Assembly (NCBI RefSeq): GCF_001649575.2
Contig: NC_051431.1
Location: 15,156,514-15,220,513 of the forward strand
Length of the DNA stretch: 64,000 nucleotides
Direction: 5' to 3'
From: Kryptolebias marmoratus
Taxonomy: Eukaryota; Chordata; Actinopteri; Cyprinodontiformes; Rivulidae
Position 1 is the first letter of the stretch. Each line of letters opens with the position of its first letter. Position numbers and translations under genes: made by a program. The notes beneath the pieces were generated by a model that was not told the origin of the DNA, did no database searches, and saw nothing but the letters and a program-made list of their open reading frames with translations. Shown in pieces: positions 12,441 to 24,482 of the stretch.

Positions 12441-13140
12441 TACAAATCCAATACCAAAAAAGTTGTGACATTGTGCTTAAATGTAAATTTTAAAAAAATG
12501 CAATGATTTGCAAATCTCATAACCTTTTTTTATTTTATCTTTTTCCACAATGAAACACAGCAAACATACCAAATGTGTAAATAGAGGCCATTCCAGATGT
12601 GGAAGCTGCCCATGCCAGAGGCACTAATGCACCCCCATACCAGCAGAGAGGCAGGGTTTTGAATTGTGAGCAGGTAACAGGCTAGATGGGTTCTTTGATC
12701 TTTAGAATGGAGGGTGTGGCATCCGTGGTTACCAAAAATTATTTTAAATATCAATTTGTCTGACCTCAGAACGGGTTTCCACTTTGCCTCAGTTCATTTT
12801 AAATGAGCTTTGGCCCGGAGAAGATGGCAGCATTTCTGGATGGCGTTTACATATGGCTTCTTCTTTGCATGATAGAGCTTTAACCAGCAACTGTGAATGG
12901 CATGGTGAACTGTGTTTACAGATGGGTTCCTGAGTCCATGCGGTGATGTCTATAATAGAATCAGACCTGTTTGTAATGCAGTGTCACCTGAGGGCCTGAA
13001 GATCACGGGCAACTAATATTAGCCTTCAGACTTTTTCTTTGTGCACAAGGATCTGTACAGTGTCCTAAAATCTTTTGATGATACTATGAACTGTATGTGA
13101 TGAACTATTCAGTCTTTCACACAATGTGCAAACCTTTTTG
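12441..13140 (-). mobile_element. Truncated teleost DNA transposon (transposase remnant on minus strand)
   Basis: The left end (tacaaatccaataccaaaaa, agttgtgac, then 'gcaatgatttgcaaatctcat') matches a DNA-element terminus that I recognise as abundant in teleosts. The interior ('cccggagaagatggcagcatttctggat', 'gcatgatagagctttaacc', 'gaagatcacgggca') matches the coding part of the same family in reverse. The copy has stops on the minus strand, and no inverted right end was found, so it is dead and 5'-truncated. I am not sure of the superfamily. Confidence 0.75.
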
Positions 13141-14423
13141 GAACTAGGAATGTGTAAATATAGATGAAGTACACACAACCACAAATACACTTCAGTTTTA
13201 ATTTTGGAAAGGTAGGATTTTGCATGACAGTATGCTGCTTGAAGCCTTTGCCAATGAGAGTCCTTGCTGTCCAGTTTGATTTATGGTAACCGAGTTAAAG
13301 CTTTTGCTGATACTGCATTTGCATAAACCCAGTGGATCATATGTGTGAGGGAGTCAACGTGTAGCTAATCCAGCTCCCGTCAGTGCAGAACAACAGTATT
13401 AATATATCTTCTTGCTTGAATTATTCAGCCAGCTGTAAAAATCTCTCTTTTTCTCATGCACTAAAACTTTCACATGTTGTTTCTGCAATCATTTGCTTTT
13501 CTTTCTCATTGGAGGTCCTCTTTTTTATATTTTGTAGTTTTCCTTTTATCTCTGTTTTTACTTTATGCATATTTTTCTAAGGTATATTAATGACAGGAAG
13601 TTAATGTCTTTCAGTTGGTTTGATTTAATGCATACATTTCAGAACAGACCAGCAGTGATTAATCACTGAAGGCTTGAAAAAGAATTTAATAAGTTTTCAG
13701 TCTTGGCTTTTATTCAAACTTTTTATATAAGTGGTAAAACACAGATTATATGCATCACTGCTATTCCATTATTGCTGAGTAACATTATTAAAGGTAGTAG
13801 TGTACCTGACACAGTGTAGTTGCTAACAGGTTTGAGCATGTTGCAACTCCTGACATCAATAGCCATTTATTATTCCTTCACTGATATCATTCTGAGCACA
13901 ATGAAAACTACAATTAAAAATAAATTGTTCACCAAAACAATAAATAAGCAGCAAAGCTGTTAACAGTGACAGCATGGAAGATACAGACTTTGAACACTGA
14001 GGTTTCAAGTCGTTTTAGAGTGCCAAACATATGCAGGGATATCAAAAACAAAATACTTACACTACTGTTACACGTCTTCCATGTGCAGTTCAAAAGTAAA
14101 ATGCCGTTAAATACTGAAGCATGAGAACCCTTAATTAAGTCCAGTGTATACATAACTAAACATCACAGACCTCATTTTGCTTGCCAAGGCTGCAAACTGT
14201 CTCAAACATTTCTTTTAAGTGGAGTGTTGCCTGTTCAAATGTTGTGTCAGAACTAAAAATAGCACAAAGATGCATGCAGACAGAGTTTTTGAGTAAAGGA
14301 AAACGCCAGCGTACTGAACTTTACATTACCAATCAACTTCAAATTTTATCCATTTATCATGCCAACTTACATATGACCAGTGGTTCATTGCAGACTATGT
14401 TCATATCCCCATAGCTTCTGCGT
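13141..14423. other. Unassigned non-coding stretch
   Basis: Follows the truncated transposon. No gene, RNA or defined repeat seen. Frames are short and AT-driven. Confidence 0.55.
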
Positions 14424-15005
14424 TTAAGGCAACAGTTCAGGTCTTCTGAAGTGGGATTCTGTGTAAAGGTTATGAATAATTAATAATTAATATTACTTGT
14501 TGTGTCTCGTTCTGTGAATGACCTCAGCTTAAATTTGACCAGACTGATGAGCTAATGACCAGTGATAGCCAGATCCAAAACAGAATCTTATGTTAACCCC
14601 CCCCCATTTTTCAAAATATTTCATAGCCAATAATACAAACTATATTTTATAAACTTTTGCATTGCCATCCTTTCCACATAACACAATTACTCTGGTGGAA
14701 ACATTTTAATATTCCTGCCTGAAGTACGCCCGGGAGTGCACCAGAAGTGCAGTCGGCTGCTGCTGACTGCGGTTGTAAATAACCACAAAAAAAACATTTT
14801 CATGAATCAATTTGAAATTTCTGATATTGGGGTTGTTGTATGAATTTGCATTGAAACTGGTCCCAGTTGGATTAGACGTTGGCTCAGCAGTCTTGTCAAA
14901 GCTAATCTGAGGCTGTTTTAAAGAACTATCTAGAACAGGTAAGATATTAATTGTTTTTAATGTTTCTACAAAACCCTACTTCAAAAGATCTGAATGATTC
15001 AGTAA
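14424..15005 (+). mobile_element. Family B element
   Basis: It begins 'ttaaggcaacagttcaggtc' then 'ttctgaagtgggattctgtg', and ends '...agatattaattgtttttaa...ccctacttcaaaagatctga', the inverted complement. The middle (ctggtggaaacattttaata, caccagaagtgcag, ctgctgctgactgcgg) matches copies 1 and 34.4 kb. It contains a C-run at 14597-14605. Confidence 0.75.
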
Positions 15006-16386
15006 ACCTGGTTATTTTACTCAGTTGCACTGAAATGAAAACATTTTTTTTTCTCTCCAGGCCTCTAAAACCTCCATTGTGTATTAAGCACAAGCTGTCA
15101 TTGAGCTCAGTCTAACCCAGCTTTTACAAGGCTCTTAAGCCATTAACAAGCATCAGCCTGAGTCCCACGCTCTTCCCCTATGGCCCACTTAGATAAATGT
15201 AAAATTAGGCTTTAATCCACCAGCTGAACTAAATACACTCTCCCTGGTGTCAACATTGCTCATTCCATAATATTTCATCTCTCCCGCTTCCATCTGCATT
15301 TCCTTCTTCTCCATTTTCCTCTTTCCCTTCTCTCCCCATCTAGATTTTATTTGTGATAGATGGGCTAAATTTAGCACATGAGTCAATATGGTACTTTAAA
15401 TGAATTTAATCTCCTCACCCCATCTCAGCCCCCTTTGGATTCTGTGTCTCCTTGTTGCCCCTTTCACTCTCTCAGTGGTTGATGGGCCACGGGCGGTTTG
15501 TGGCTCAATATTTCTGATAAATGAGAGCAGATTTGCCTATGGCTTTCAAAAACGTACCCCATTACAAGCTGGCTTTGGAGCTGGCTGATTAAGAGTCCTC
15601 GTCTGTCCTTGTGTGCCGGTGCTGAAATTACTTTGAGAAAGGCAGAGACAGAGAGGAAGAGGAGAGAAGTGGATCGCAGGCAAAACTGCTTAGTTGTGCA
15701 GCTAATAACTGGCAGAGAGATACAGTATATTCCCTGTGCAATTATCACATCCTCACTGTACAGCAAATGTTTCCAACTGCTCAAAGGCCATTTGATAGTG
15801 TTTGTTCACATTGTTTTGCATCATGCAGTTGTAGTTGCACACAGTAATTCAATGCCTGTGCTCTGCTTAAGATGAGAGATCCATTCAAATTAGGCTGCCT
15901 TTTTTCATGAAACCCTTGTTCAATTCTTCAATTGTGTGCTTTTCAAGGTCGTACCAAAACGCAGCAAAGTGAATTAGACGTGCAGAGGGAAACTGTGAAA
16001 AAAGTAATAGTTTGCTGGAATTATGCAATTAAAATAATATTTATGTGCCTTTATCACATATAAGAATATTGTTTCTTTTTTTTCATTATGTGCTTTTTAG
16101 TGCTCATTTTTCAAGATATGTTCTTTTAGACAAAGTGACCTTGCAGCGAACAAAACCAGCAATATCACATGGTAATAATGGATTGTGAGCGGGCTCTAAT
16201 TATTGCCTGAGATGGATTTAAAAAGGGTGATTCGAAACAAATTTAATCAGTCCAAGCCGCAGAATTTTCATTATTTGGGCCCATAATAACATAATGACTT
16301 GCTTGGAACAGTGGTTTTCTGTCTAAAAGAAAAGCATGCTAAAAAAAAATATGAAAGAAAATAGAATTCCCTGAAGGATTACATAT
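15006..16386. other. Non-repetitive non-coding stretch
   Basis: Lacks the repeat families found on both sides and includes compositionally balanced text at 15.2-15.7 kb and 16.15-16.33 kb. The second block has several TAAT/ATTA-type words. No exon is supported. Confidence 0.5.
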
Positions 16387-16920
16387 CAGCCACCCTTGCA
16401 TGTCAAATTTTTTTTTAAAAGGTCATAGTGAAATATATTAGCACTTGGGGTACGTGATGGGGATGACTTTGTTACTACTACACTAATCAGCTGTAGATGA
16501 ACATCCAATCAAGACTTTCTGAGAGTTACATTAAATCTGTTCCGCGTTGGGTCATGGGATATTTTGAAAAAAAAAAACAGACAGGGTTGACTCCAACAGT
16601 TAATACCAAAGTTTCAATTAAAGAGCTATTGTAATCTGTTACTGATAAAAGTATGTAATATAAATGACTCTCAGGTACTTTCACACTCAATTTTAGCTCA
16701 ATATCTTTAAAATTAACTGAGTTGTAGCCATTTTTATATCTGCTAAAACTGATTAGATGTAGCAGCCATCTTGAATCGAGTTGACTCCATAAGTTAATCA
16801 GTTGCAGATTACTGTCAGGGAATTACTTTCTGAGAACATCATTAAAATGTGTCAACTGGTTCATGAAATATTTTGCTAACAGACAGACTAACACACACAT
16901 GATAGCAGGTTTATCATCCA
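16387..16920 (-). repeat. Family A interspersed repeat, reverse, two partial units
   Basis: Two successive pieces of the reverse-orientation repeat are present. The first runs from 'cacccttgcatgtcaaattt' to 'catgggatattttg'. The second contains 'ttttagctcaatatctttaa', 'gcagccatcttgaatcga' and 'ggttcatgaaatattttgct'. The first unit lacks the middle of the element. Confidence 0.75.
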
Positions 16921-17087
16921 TTTTTCATAGCAGCATGCGATAAAACCTCAGCATTAAAGTCATCCATTGCACAGAAAGCTTAGGCTTTAACATTCTGAGA
17001 AAGTAACTGTTTCACAACCACCCTAAAAGACTTTTTGCATTCGTATGTAGAGGATCCGGGTTTATTTGTTCTTCATCTTTTTTTGTT

Positions 17088-17670
17088 GTTGTCACAAACA
17101 CTTTAATCTGCCTGTCTGTTATTCTCTCCACCTCCTTTCTCATCCGTGTCAGCTGGAAGCTACAGTAATAATCAGCTCTTTAATAATCACCCAACACAGG
17201 CTCAGCTACACTTCCACTACACGCACACACTTGTATAGATGCACACATCACATAAAATGTCTGAGCGCTTCATAAACAAGGGGATGGAAAGAATATGGAC
17301 AGAGAAGGGTGAGAGTGTGATTAATGGAGAAAGACGTGGAAGTCAGCCGAGGAGAATGATCACAAACTATTAACTCCTTTTTGCTCCGTTGCTGCTTGTA
17401 ACTTACTCTTATGAGTGTGTGTGTGTACAGTATGTATAAAATTGTCTTCATGTGTATTTTCCTTTTAACTATGTGTTGTGCATGCAGAGATGAACCCAGA
17501 GAGAAAAACGTGTGACTGGCTGTTTAATATTAGTTTGTACACTAATGTAAAAAATTTCATTTATTGTTTTGGAGGAGCTGGGTTTTGCTCGCTGTTTCAG
17601 GCGTGTGCAGTGTGTGTAGAGGAGTTGTTTGTGGGTCGGTTTGTTTTCCATATAGATGCACTTGTATATA
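17088..17670 (+). repeat. Right copy of a diverged local duplication
   Basis: 'gtcagctggaagcta', 'cataaacaaggggatgga', 'atggacagagaagggtgaga' and 'ggagaatgatcacaaactat' match the 12.0 kb block. Same orientation, about 5.1 kb apart. Confidence 0.6.
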
Positions 17671-18192
17671 TTGGTGGAATCTGCTAAACTGTATTTGCTT
17701 AAGAAGGAGAAAAACATGACCACTCAATTTAAGCTGCATTTAAAGTCTGTCTTATCGTACTGATACAGCATCTTTTTCACTGATGTTTTATACACTATGG
17801 TCGCTGGATGTAAAAAAAAGGGAAAAGTAAATCTATTATAATCGATGCATAAAAGAAAAGACTGCAGTTTCTAAACCTAAAATCAACAGTCAACCATTGT
17901 TTATGTTCTGTGTTGAACACTATTGCAAGCGGTGACTCACTGGCCAAAGGGGCGCTCAGTGGGAAAGCTTTTAAAGTAAGCCTCTGGGTCAGTCTGGATC
18001 AATTTGTGATATTTCTCAGAATGGTGGCTACTCATGTCATTTGAATAAAATATCTAATTAAATCAATTATTTGGTGTGCATTAAAGAAAGGGCTGTTGAC
18101 TTGAGTGGAAAAATTACATTCTCCAAATATCATCTGACGTAAGTCAAAATGTCAAAAATGCAATTGTTATACTCAGTAACTCTTCTCTCGGA

Positions 18193-18318
18193 TTGGAAAC
18201 CAGAATACCTAGACGTGCATGAGGTGAACATGTAAATGCCACACAGACAGGCCCCTGCTGAGATTGAAACTGGCAACCTATTGGCTGTGAGGTGGCAGTG
18301 CTAACCACCAGTCCTGCC
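18193..18318 (-). mobile_element. SINE-like element, 5' head fragment, reverse
   Basis: 'cacacagacaggcccctgct', 'gagattgaaactggcaacct' and 'gcagtgctaaccaccagtcc' are the reverse complement of the head carrying the A/B-box-like region. Confidence 0.6.
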
Positions 18319-18699
18319 TAATGTGAACAATCATTTAATAATTCTTTTAAGAGTAATAATATTTTTGTAGTAAAATTGCTGATCATTGTTTTGAGGTAAA
18401 GGACCTAAATACAGGACAACAATAACTTGCGCTGTGCTGGTGCTACACATGGAATCGTACGTTCCACATAAACTATCAAATATGGCTGAACAATCTGGGC
18501 CATCTGTTTGTGCTGCAAAACATCCTGCCTCACTCTACATATATATGCTGCCACTGCTGCTCCTGCTGCTACCTGCCTGCACACTACTTTTCAGCCCTTC
18601 CATCACCCCAACATCCACCCAAGTGCTCCAAGGTTGGAGACACTCTCATTGCTCTCATGTAGGGAAACATCGCGGGATGATGGCATAAGCTTGGACGCC

Positions 18700-19080
18700 A
18701 AACTCAAACTCTAATCTGTAATGAAGGTAAATATAAAGACGTACACGTGAGTTATACGAACTAAACAGAGCTGCAGATGGCAGACTCAGCAGGGGTACAT
18801 GGAGCAAAGCACTCAGCAAAACCAACAAAACCAGACAGACTTAGCAATAACTGGCTGACATGAGGGCTGTGGAAAATATTAAAAACTGGCGATGTAATGA
18901 GGGTAATAATCACACAATGAAAAACAGTTGTGCTGAGTAAGTAGGACCAGAGCAAAAGAGTCTACAAAATAAAACAGGAAGTGAAGCTGGTAAACCTGGT
19001 AAGAAAACAGGAGTAAAACAAACCCAAACCCAATCATACATAAATTCAACAATTCAAATAAAAACCTACATCTGTCATAC
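18700..19080 (+). mobile_element. A-rich degraded repeat resembling family D bodies
   Basis: It contains 'gaactaaacagagctgcag', 'actggctgacatgagggctg', 'caggaagtgaagctgg' and closing 'aaaacctacatctgtcat', a texture like the bodies of 'acccaaatg' elements. No clear ends. Confidence 0.3.
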
Positions 19081-20574
19081 AAACAGTTAAAAAGTCAGAA
19101 GTGCAGTAGAAGGAGAGGCATTGTGAAAATCCCCACAGAGCTCTGTGAATACATGAGGCTAATACAGTTTGAGAACCAGGTGCACAGAGGTCCAGAATTG
19201 GATTCTTCAGCATTGTCCATGTTCAATACTGCATGTGCAAAAACATAATCTCCCTGCTCTGCCCTTGTCCTTGTATTTGTCAGGGAACCCGTATTTATTC
19301 TGTATGAAAATCTAGGTGAAAAATGGTTTGAGCTTCCTTTTTCTTGCTCCTGCCCCACTTCTGAAAAGTTTTTTTTTTTTTTTTTTGCTTGATGGGGACT
19401 TGAGGTCTTATTCTGGGCATTAGATCTGCTTTAGTGAGCTCAGTCAGCTGCTTCAAGATGTAAACACCTCTCCTGTCGGCATGGTTACTCATCACACCAG
19501 ATGTTGAAGTGCCAGAAGGAGAAAAAAATGTCCAGATAATGAATGTTTTAACTGAAAAGTGGTCTATAGACAATCTTTAGGAGGATGCAATGAAAACCAA
19601 ACTATAACTAGAGCTACTGCAACAAACTGCCACTTCCTTCTGGAGAGCCATTCTGGACAAGAAAGTAATCTCGCCAAAATGTTTTACTTCCAGTAGTTAT
19701 AAGAAGTCAAATTGTTTTTTGCAGTAAAACCAATAGGCCTAATTTACTTTAAACACACATACACATATATAATATATTGGTTTGATTTCAATGTACTTAT
19801 GATGCATTCAATGAATGGGAAGTAAATGGATTTTTGAGGTTTAAATAAACTAGTTAACAGTTAAACCTAAAAGATTTTGTTGATTATCTGATTAAATAGT
19901 TCTTTTTTTATACTTAGAATTTCCTTCCATTTCAGCATTTGTGATGCAAGAAGCACCAGAAAGTAAAAACCAATTTAAAGTGTTTGGACTGGGTTTAGGG
20001 AGTCTCTGCACTTTTTAAACAGCAGTATGTGTTATTTGCTCTTAATAATACAGTGTTTGCAAATCCATGCTAAACTTGTCAGTGTTTCAAATATTTTACA
20101 AATGAATACCAACTGGCATGAAATGGAATTTTTTTGTTTGACTACAGTGAAATAATGTCTAATATTTTCAGACAAATGGCCAGTGTTTAATATTGTAAGG
20201 TGTGTTTTCCATCCACTGACTGGCGTGGTGAATATTAAATCCTCCAAACTCTTGTGTAACTCTTTTTATGTGCTCTCTCAGAAATAAAAGAAGTGCATAT
20301 GTAAATTACCAAACACAAGCAGATATTAACAGCTACCAAGCTACTTATAAATTAAAGATAAATAACTGCAAATGACTAACAACACTCGCTAACAAGCGCT
20401 CCACATCACAGATGGACAAAATAAATTTCTCAGCACACAATAATAATAAGAATAATGAAAGCAACTCCCACTCACCCACCCCAAGTCAGCTGCTGTACTG
20501 CTTCATTTATACATACATTATGTTTATCCACAGTAACATTTGTCTTATTGATTTTGAAATGTTACATGTTTTTC

Positions 20575-20880
20575 CTCAAAGGTGAATGCCCCCAGATTCC
20601 TCTGCTGTCGCTCTGCAGCTGCCTGCGAGCAGAGCCACTAAAACATCCCTGCAAGCTGTAAATCTGGCTAAAATTGAGACTGACAGAAGCGTCTCTTTTA
20701 ATTGGGCTTCTTTGAAGACAGTGTCAGAAGGCCATTTTCCTACCAATGCTAATCTTGCCCACGAATCCTCCGTATTGACGCTAAAGCTGCTGTTTGAACC
20801 ATGGACACTGTGGCGCATTGGAGACAGCTGAAGGAGGCATTCGATTTTGACAATATTTGTGTGGGTCTAAATCCCTGAAC
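20575..20880. other. Candidate conserved non-coding element
   Basis: This ~300-bp block has balanced composition and is open on both strands (20586-20831 + and 20576-20818 -), unlike the AT-rich flanks. Neither peptide is recognisable, and there are no clean splice borders. It may be a conserved regulatory block, but conservation cannot be tested here. Confidence 0.25.
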
Positions 20881-21182
20881 AGAGCCAGGTGACACAAAGG
20901 TGGATCGAGACCAAAGAGTTCATCCGCGAGATAAGCATGCACACACACTCTGAAGCACAAATGCACACACATACACATTCCTCTTGTCTCTGTCTTTCAA
21001 ACACACAGTTTGGTTGAATAATGGCCCAGTGAGCGGGGTGCCTACGAGGAAAGCTGTCAGTTTAATTGAATCCAGTATTCTCCATTCTCCCTGCCTGCTA
21101 ATTGATTCTGTCAGGCTCTTCTACTTGACAAAGAGACTGACATTTTCTCCTGCATGGCTATGACTGTCACACTGCGAGTGAG

Positions 21183-21212
21183 TGTGTATATATACGTGTG
21201 TGTGTGTGTGTA
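21183..21212. repeat. Compound TA/GT microsatellite
   Basis: 'gtgtatatatacgtgtgtgt' continuing as GT units. Confidence 0.85.
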
Positions 21213-21634
21213 TTGGTTCGTATCTTTGTCCTGTTTCACATTATTTTTCCCTGTGCTCCAGAAGTCTGTCCGTGTGTTTCCAAATGTTTCATAAGTTTTA
21301 TTTTTTTTAACCCTTATTATTATTCAGCAACCTCAACCATAGCAACGTTTTTATGGATGATTACCTAGTAAATGAAGTTAAAAATGAAAGTTATAATCCG
21401 ATTCAAACATAAATTAGCACTTTCTTGTACCTAATTAACCTAATTAAAAATCCTTTTGAAATCATTTTCCCCTTTAAACATAATCAAATACTTTTATTTA
21501 TGTAAAAAGCACAAGTAGAATTTGTGGAGTTAAGTGAAATGTTTTTACTGCTAAATGTGTGCATATTTTAGTGTTTTTATTAGGCAATCATTGGTAAATG
21601 AGGGCTAGGAACTAAAATGTCTTTAAGAAATCCA

Positions 21635-21945
21635 AATTGCCCACCGCCTTGCATGTCAAACATGTTTAAATAATAGTCCTGTGTGATCTGTTCACTCTTA
21701 GAGTGTATGCTGGAGATCACTCTCAGCTACTACCACACCTAATTCCAACTCAGTGTCTGTAAAACTGATTAAATTGTAGCCATTATTGTGTTTGCTAAGA
21801 TCGACTAGCTGCGGCAGCCATCTCAAATCATGTTGACTCCAAAAGTTATCTGATGCACATGCAATGATTATTTTCTGAGAATTTCATTAAAACACTGGTT
21901 GATGACATATTTTGCTAACAGAAAGAGGAATGAACACACATAGAA
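21635..21945 (-). repeat. Family A interspersed repeat, reverse copy
   Basis: 'attgcccaccgccttgcatg', 'agctactaccacacctaatt', 'gcggcagccatctcaaatca', 'gttgactccaaaagttatct' and 'gatgacatattttgctaaca' are in reverse-copy order. Confidence 0.8.
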
Positions 21946-22189
21946 TAGAAATAGAAAATACACATTCATTTAAACAAGTTTTAAAGTACTGGGTGTGCAC
22001 AACTACATAATTGAGTTATAAACCATCATAAGTGTAAATAAATAGTTCATTACAGACAGCAGGGTTGGTGAGAAACTCCTGACTTTCTAAGTTGGACTTT
22101 GTTCCTTAGGGGGTATTTCAGGTCATTTAGGATTTGGAAACTGAGGTAGGTTTAAAGGTATTAAAGTGGATATCACTAAATCCTATTAC

Positions 22190-22217
22190 ACATGTTTAAT
22201 TTAAAAATTAAACATGT
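22190..22217. repeat. Short AT-rich palindrome
   Basis: 'acatgtttaattt' mirrors 'aattaaacatgt' on the other strand with a tiny A-rich centre. It is 28 nt overall. Confidence 0.8.
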
Positions 22218-23195
22218 TGTACTTTATAAATGTCTTAACTTGAAAATTCACCTGTAAAAACCCTTCAAAACTAAAACATTTAGGAGCTGTGCTTCAACAT
22301 CGAGACCAGTCCCATCTGGCTTCATGTGCAACTGAAGCAAACTCATGTGCCAAAAAACATTCATTGTAGTATTTAGTAAATCATGAAAAAAAAAAACAAA
22401 AGTTGTTTATGCCTTGCTGAAATTTTAAATTAATTACAGTTCCAGTTTCTATCAGATAACACTTGGAAAAGAGGACTGAATATTAATGTCAAAAAAACAT
22501 TCTGAAGGAGTTCATTTAAAATTGTACTCACTTGAAAATTATACCTTCTTTTTTTAAGTTAGTCTTGTTGTCTCTCCTTAATACCAGGGGAGCATTTTAC
22601 CAAAGTGTCTACACACCTTCATCATTTTTATTTCATTACATGTCAGCTCTTGATGTATTGCATTTCCCTCAGTCCAGACACCCACCCCCCTTACTGCCCT
22701 TTCAAACAATATGGGATTGGCAGAAAACACACACACATACACACACTTCTTTTTCTCTCAGCAAACACAAGGTTGTGACTAAAACGCTGTCTGCAAATGT
22801 CAGTTTGACAGCTGATGCAGAAGTGTAGGTTTAGGACTTACAGAAAAAAAAAACCCAAAAGCCTATTATCTGCCACAGATGAGCCACAAATTGATCAATA
22901 AAGTCAAGTTTAAAATTTCGAAACTAAAATGTTAAGACTTTAAAATGGTACAAAATAGTACATTACATGTCATTGTTAAAAGCCATATTATTTTGGTATA
23001 TCAAAAACAAGGTGGAGATGTGATATGCTTCATGGACATTGAAAAGTTGTGATACCAGAACTTTTACAAGCCATTGTCTCCTTTGAGTCCAACATGTACA
23101 ACACCTCACAGAACTTATCACTCACCGCCATGAAAGTCAGGCAATCATGAAATTGTGTGTGTGCGTGTTTTTTTTCTGTTTGTTTTGTTGTTTTT

Positions 23196-23645
23196 TGTTT
23201 GTTTGCAAAATATTTCATAACACAGTGAATAGAATTTAATAAAACCTTCAGAATGTAATCATTGCATGCACATCTACAAGTGATTAACCTTTGGAGTCAA
23301 CACGATTCGAAATTGCTGAGCTTAGCAAAACACAAAAATGGCTTTAACTCAGCCAACATTACCAAGCATGAAGTTATCATTTCTTGTGATAATAGCTGAG
23401 AGATGTCCCAAACACATACTCTCAGTGCTAACAGAGTTTTGTCTAAAACTTTAGCATTATTTGCTGGAGTCAGTCCTGTTTGTCTTTTGCTAAACAGCTC
23501 ATGAACCACTGGATGGATTGTAATCAAACTCTTGGAAAGTAATCATTGATTAACTTTTGGCGTCAACCCAACTCGGTTAATCAACCTTAGCAAACAGAAA
23601 ATTGACTATAACTAATTGGCTATGGCAGGTTTACATGTGGATGAA
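23196..23645 (+). repeat. Family A interspersed repeats, two in tandem
   Basis: The first unit (about 23196-23480) runs from 'caaaatatttcataacacag' through 'tcaacacgattcgaaattgc' to 'aactttagcattatttgctg'. The second (about 23481-23645) restarts with 'cagctcatgaaccactggat' and 'ttttggcgtcaacccaact'. Same orientation, head to tail. Confidence 0.75.
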
Positions 23646-24394
23646 ATTCACCGATGCCAGAAATGGTTACCTTAGAAAGTAACGGTGAATTTTTTTGACA
23701 TGAAAGAGACTCATTAGCAGCTTGAGCGCTTTTGAGTCGATCCCTGTGTGAACATTAGCACTAATCATTGAGTTAACGATAATATTTCAGGTCACCTGGC
23801 AATAGCTTCTTATTGTACACTGATGTACAGTATGATACGGCGAAATGTATGCTTTATTAAATGCAGCTGTATAGCAAGGTAGAAAGGTCAGCATGCCTCA
23901 TTCAGGGTCGCACAAGCGCTGTTAACTCACATAGAGGAGAAAACTGCCAGTAATGATGTTTAAATGATAAACAGCCAAGTCAACAACCTGGGCAGGACCA
24001 CAAGTCACTGTCTTTGTATGAGGCTGTCTGTCATTTCTACTGCAGACCTGCCATCTTGTTTCCTTTTCCTTCTCAACTCCACCCCTGCATTCCTCTTTTT
24101 TCTGCCTCCATTCATCATCTGACCGTGTCACTGATGAATTCAGCTCGCCCTCCACAGAATGTACTCACAACATACAGGAGAAACAACTAATCCCACATTA
24201 ATCTCTGCTCAGATTATCTCTTCCTGTATGCTGGGGTGACGGAATAGAGGTCAGTAAAGAGGGAGAAAGATTAGAGTTTCTGGGGTCGCTCGGTTCTCCA
24301 GATCACAGACGTAAGACGTTCTCAGATTGGATAACCGTCTGTGTCAGACAATTTTTACAAGGAGCAGCACACATTTATTAGAGAACGTACCTCA

Positions 24395-24482
24395 TTCCGT
24401 TTAATTCAATTCAATTCAGTTTATTTATATAGCACCAAGTCACAAGAAAAGTCTTCTCAGGTCACTGTACAAAAACATTCAC
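24395..24482 (+). mobile_element. Fragment of the common fish 'ttcaattcaa...tttatatagc' repeat
   Basis: 'ttcaattcaattcagtttat' then 'ttatatagcaccaagtcaca' and 'tctcaggtcactgtac' match the start of a teleost repeat I recognise by its pentamer lead-in. Short and truncated. Confidence 0.65.

Noticed and set aside
15464..15784. 106-codon minus frame
   Set aside because: No family resemblance, and overlapping + frames are equally open. No splice evidence.
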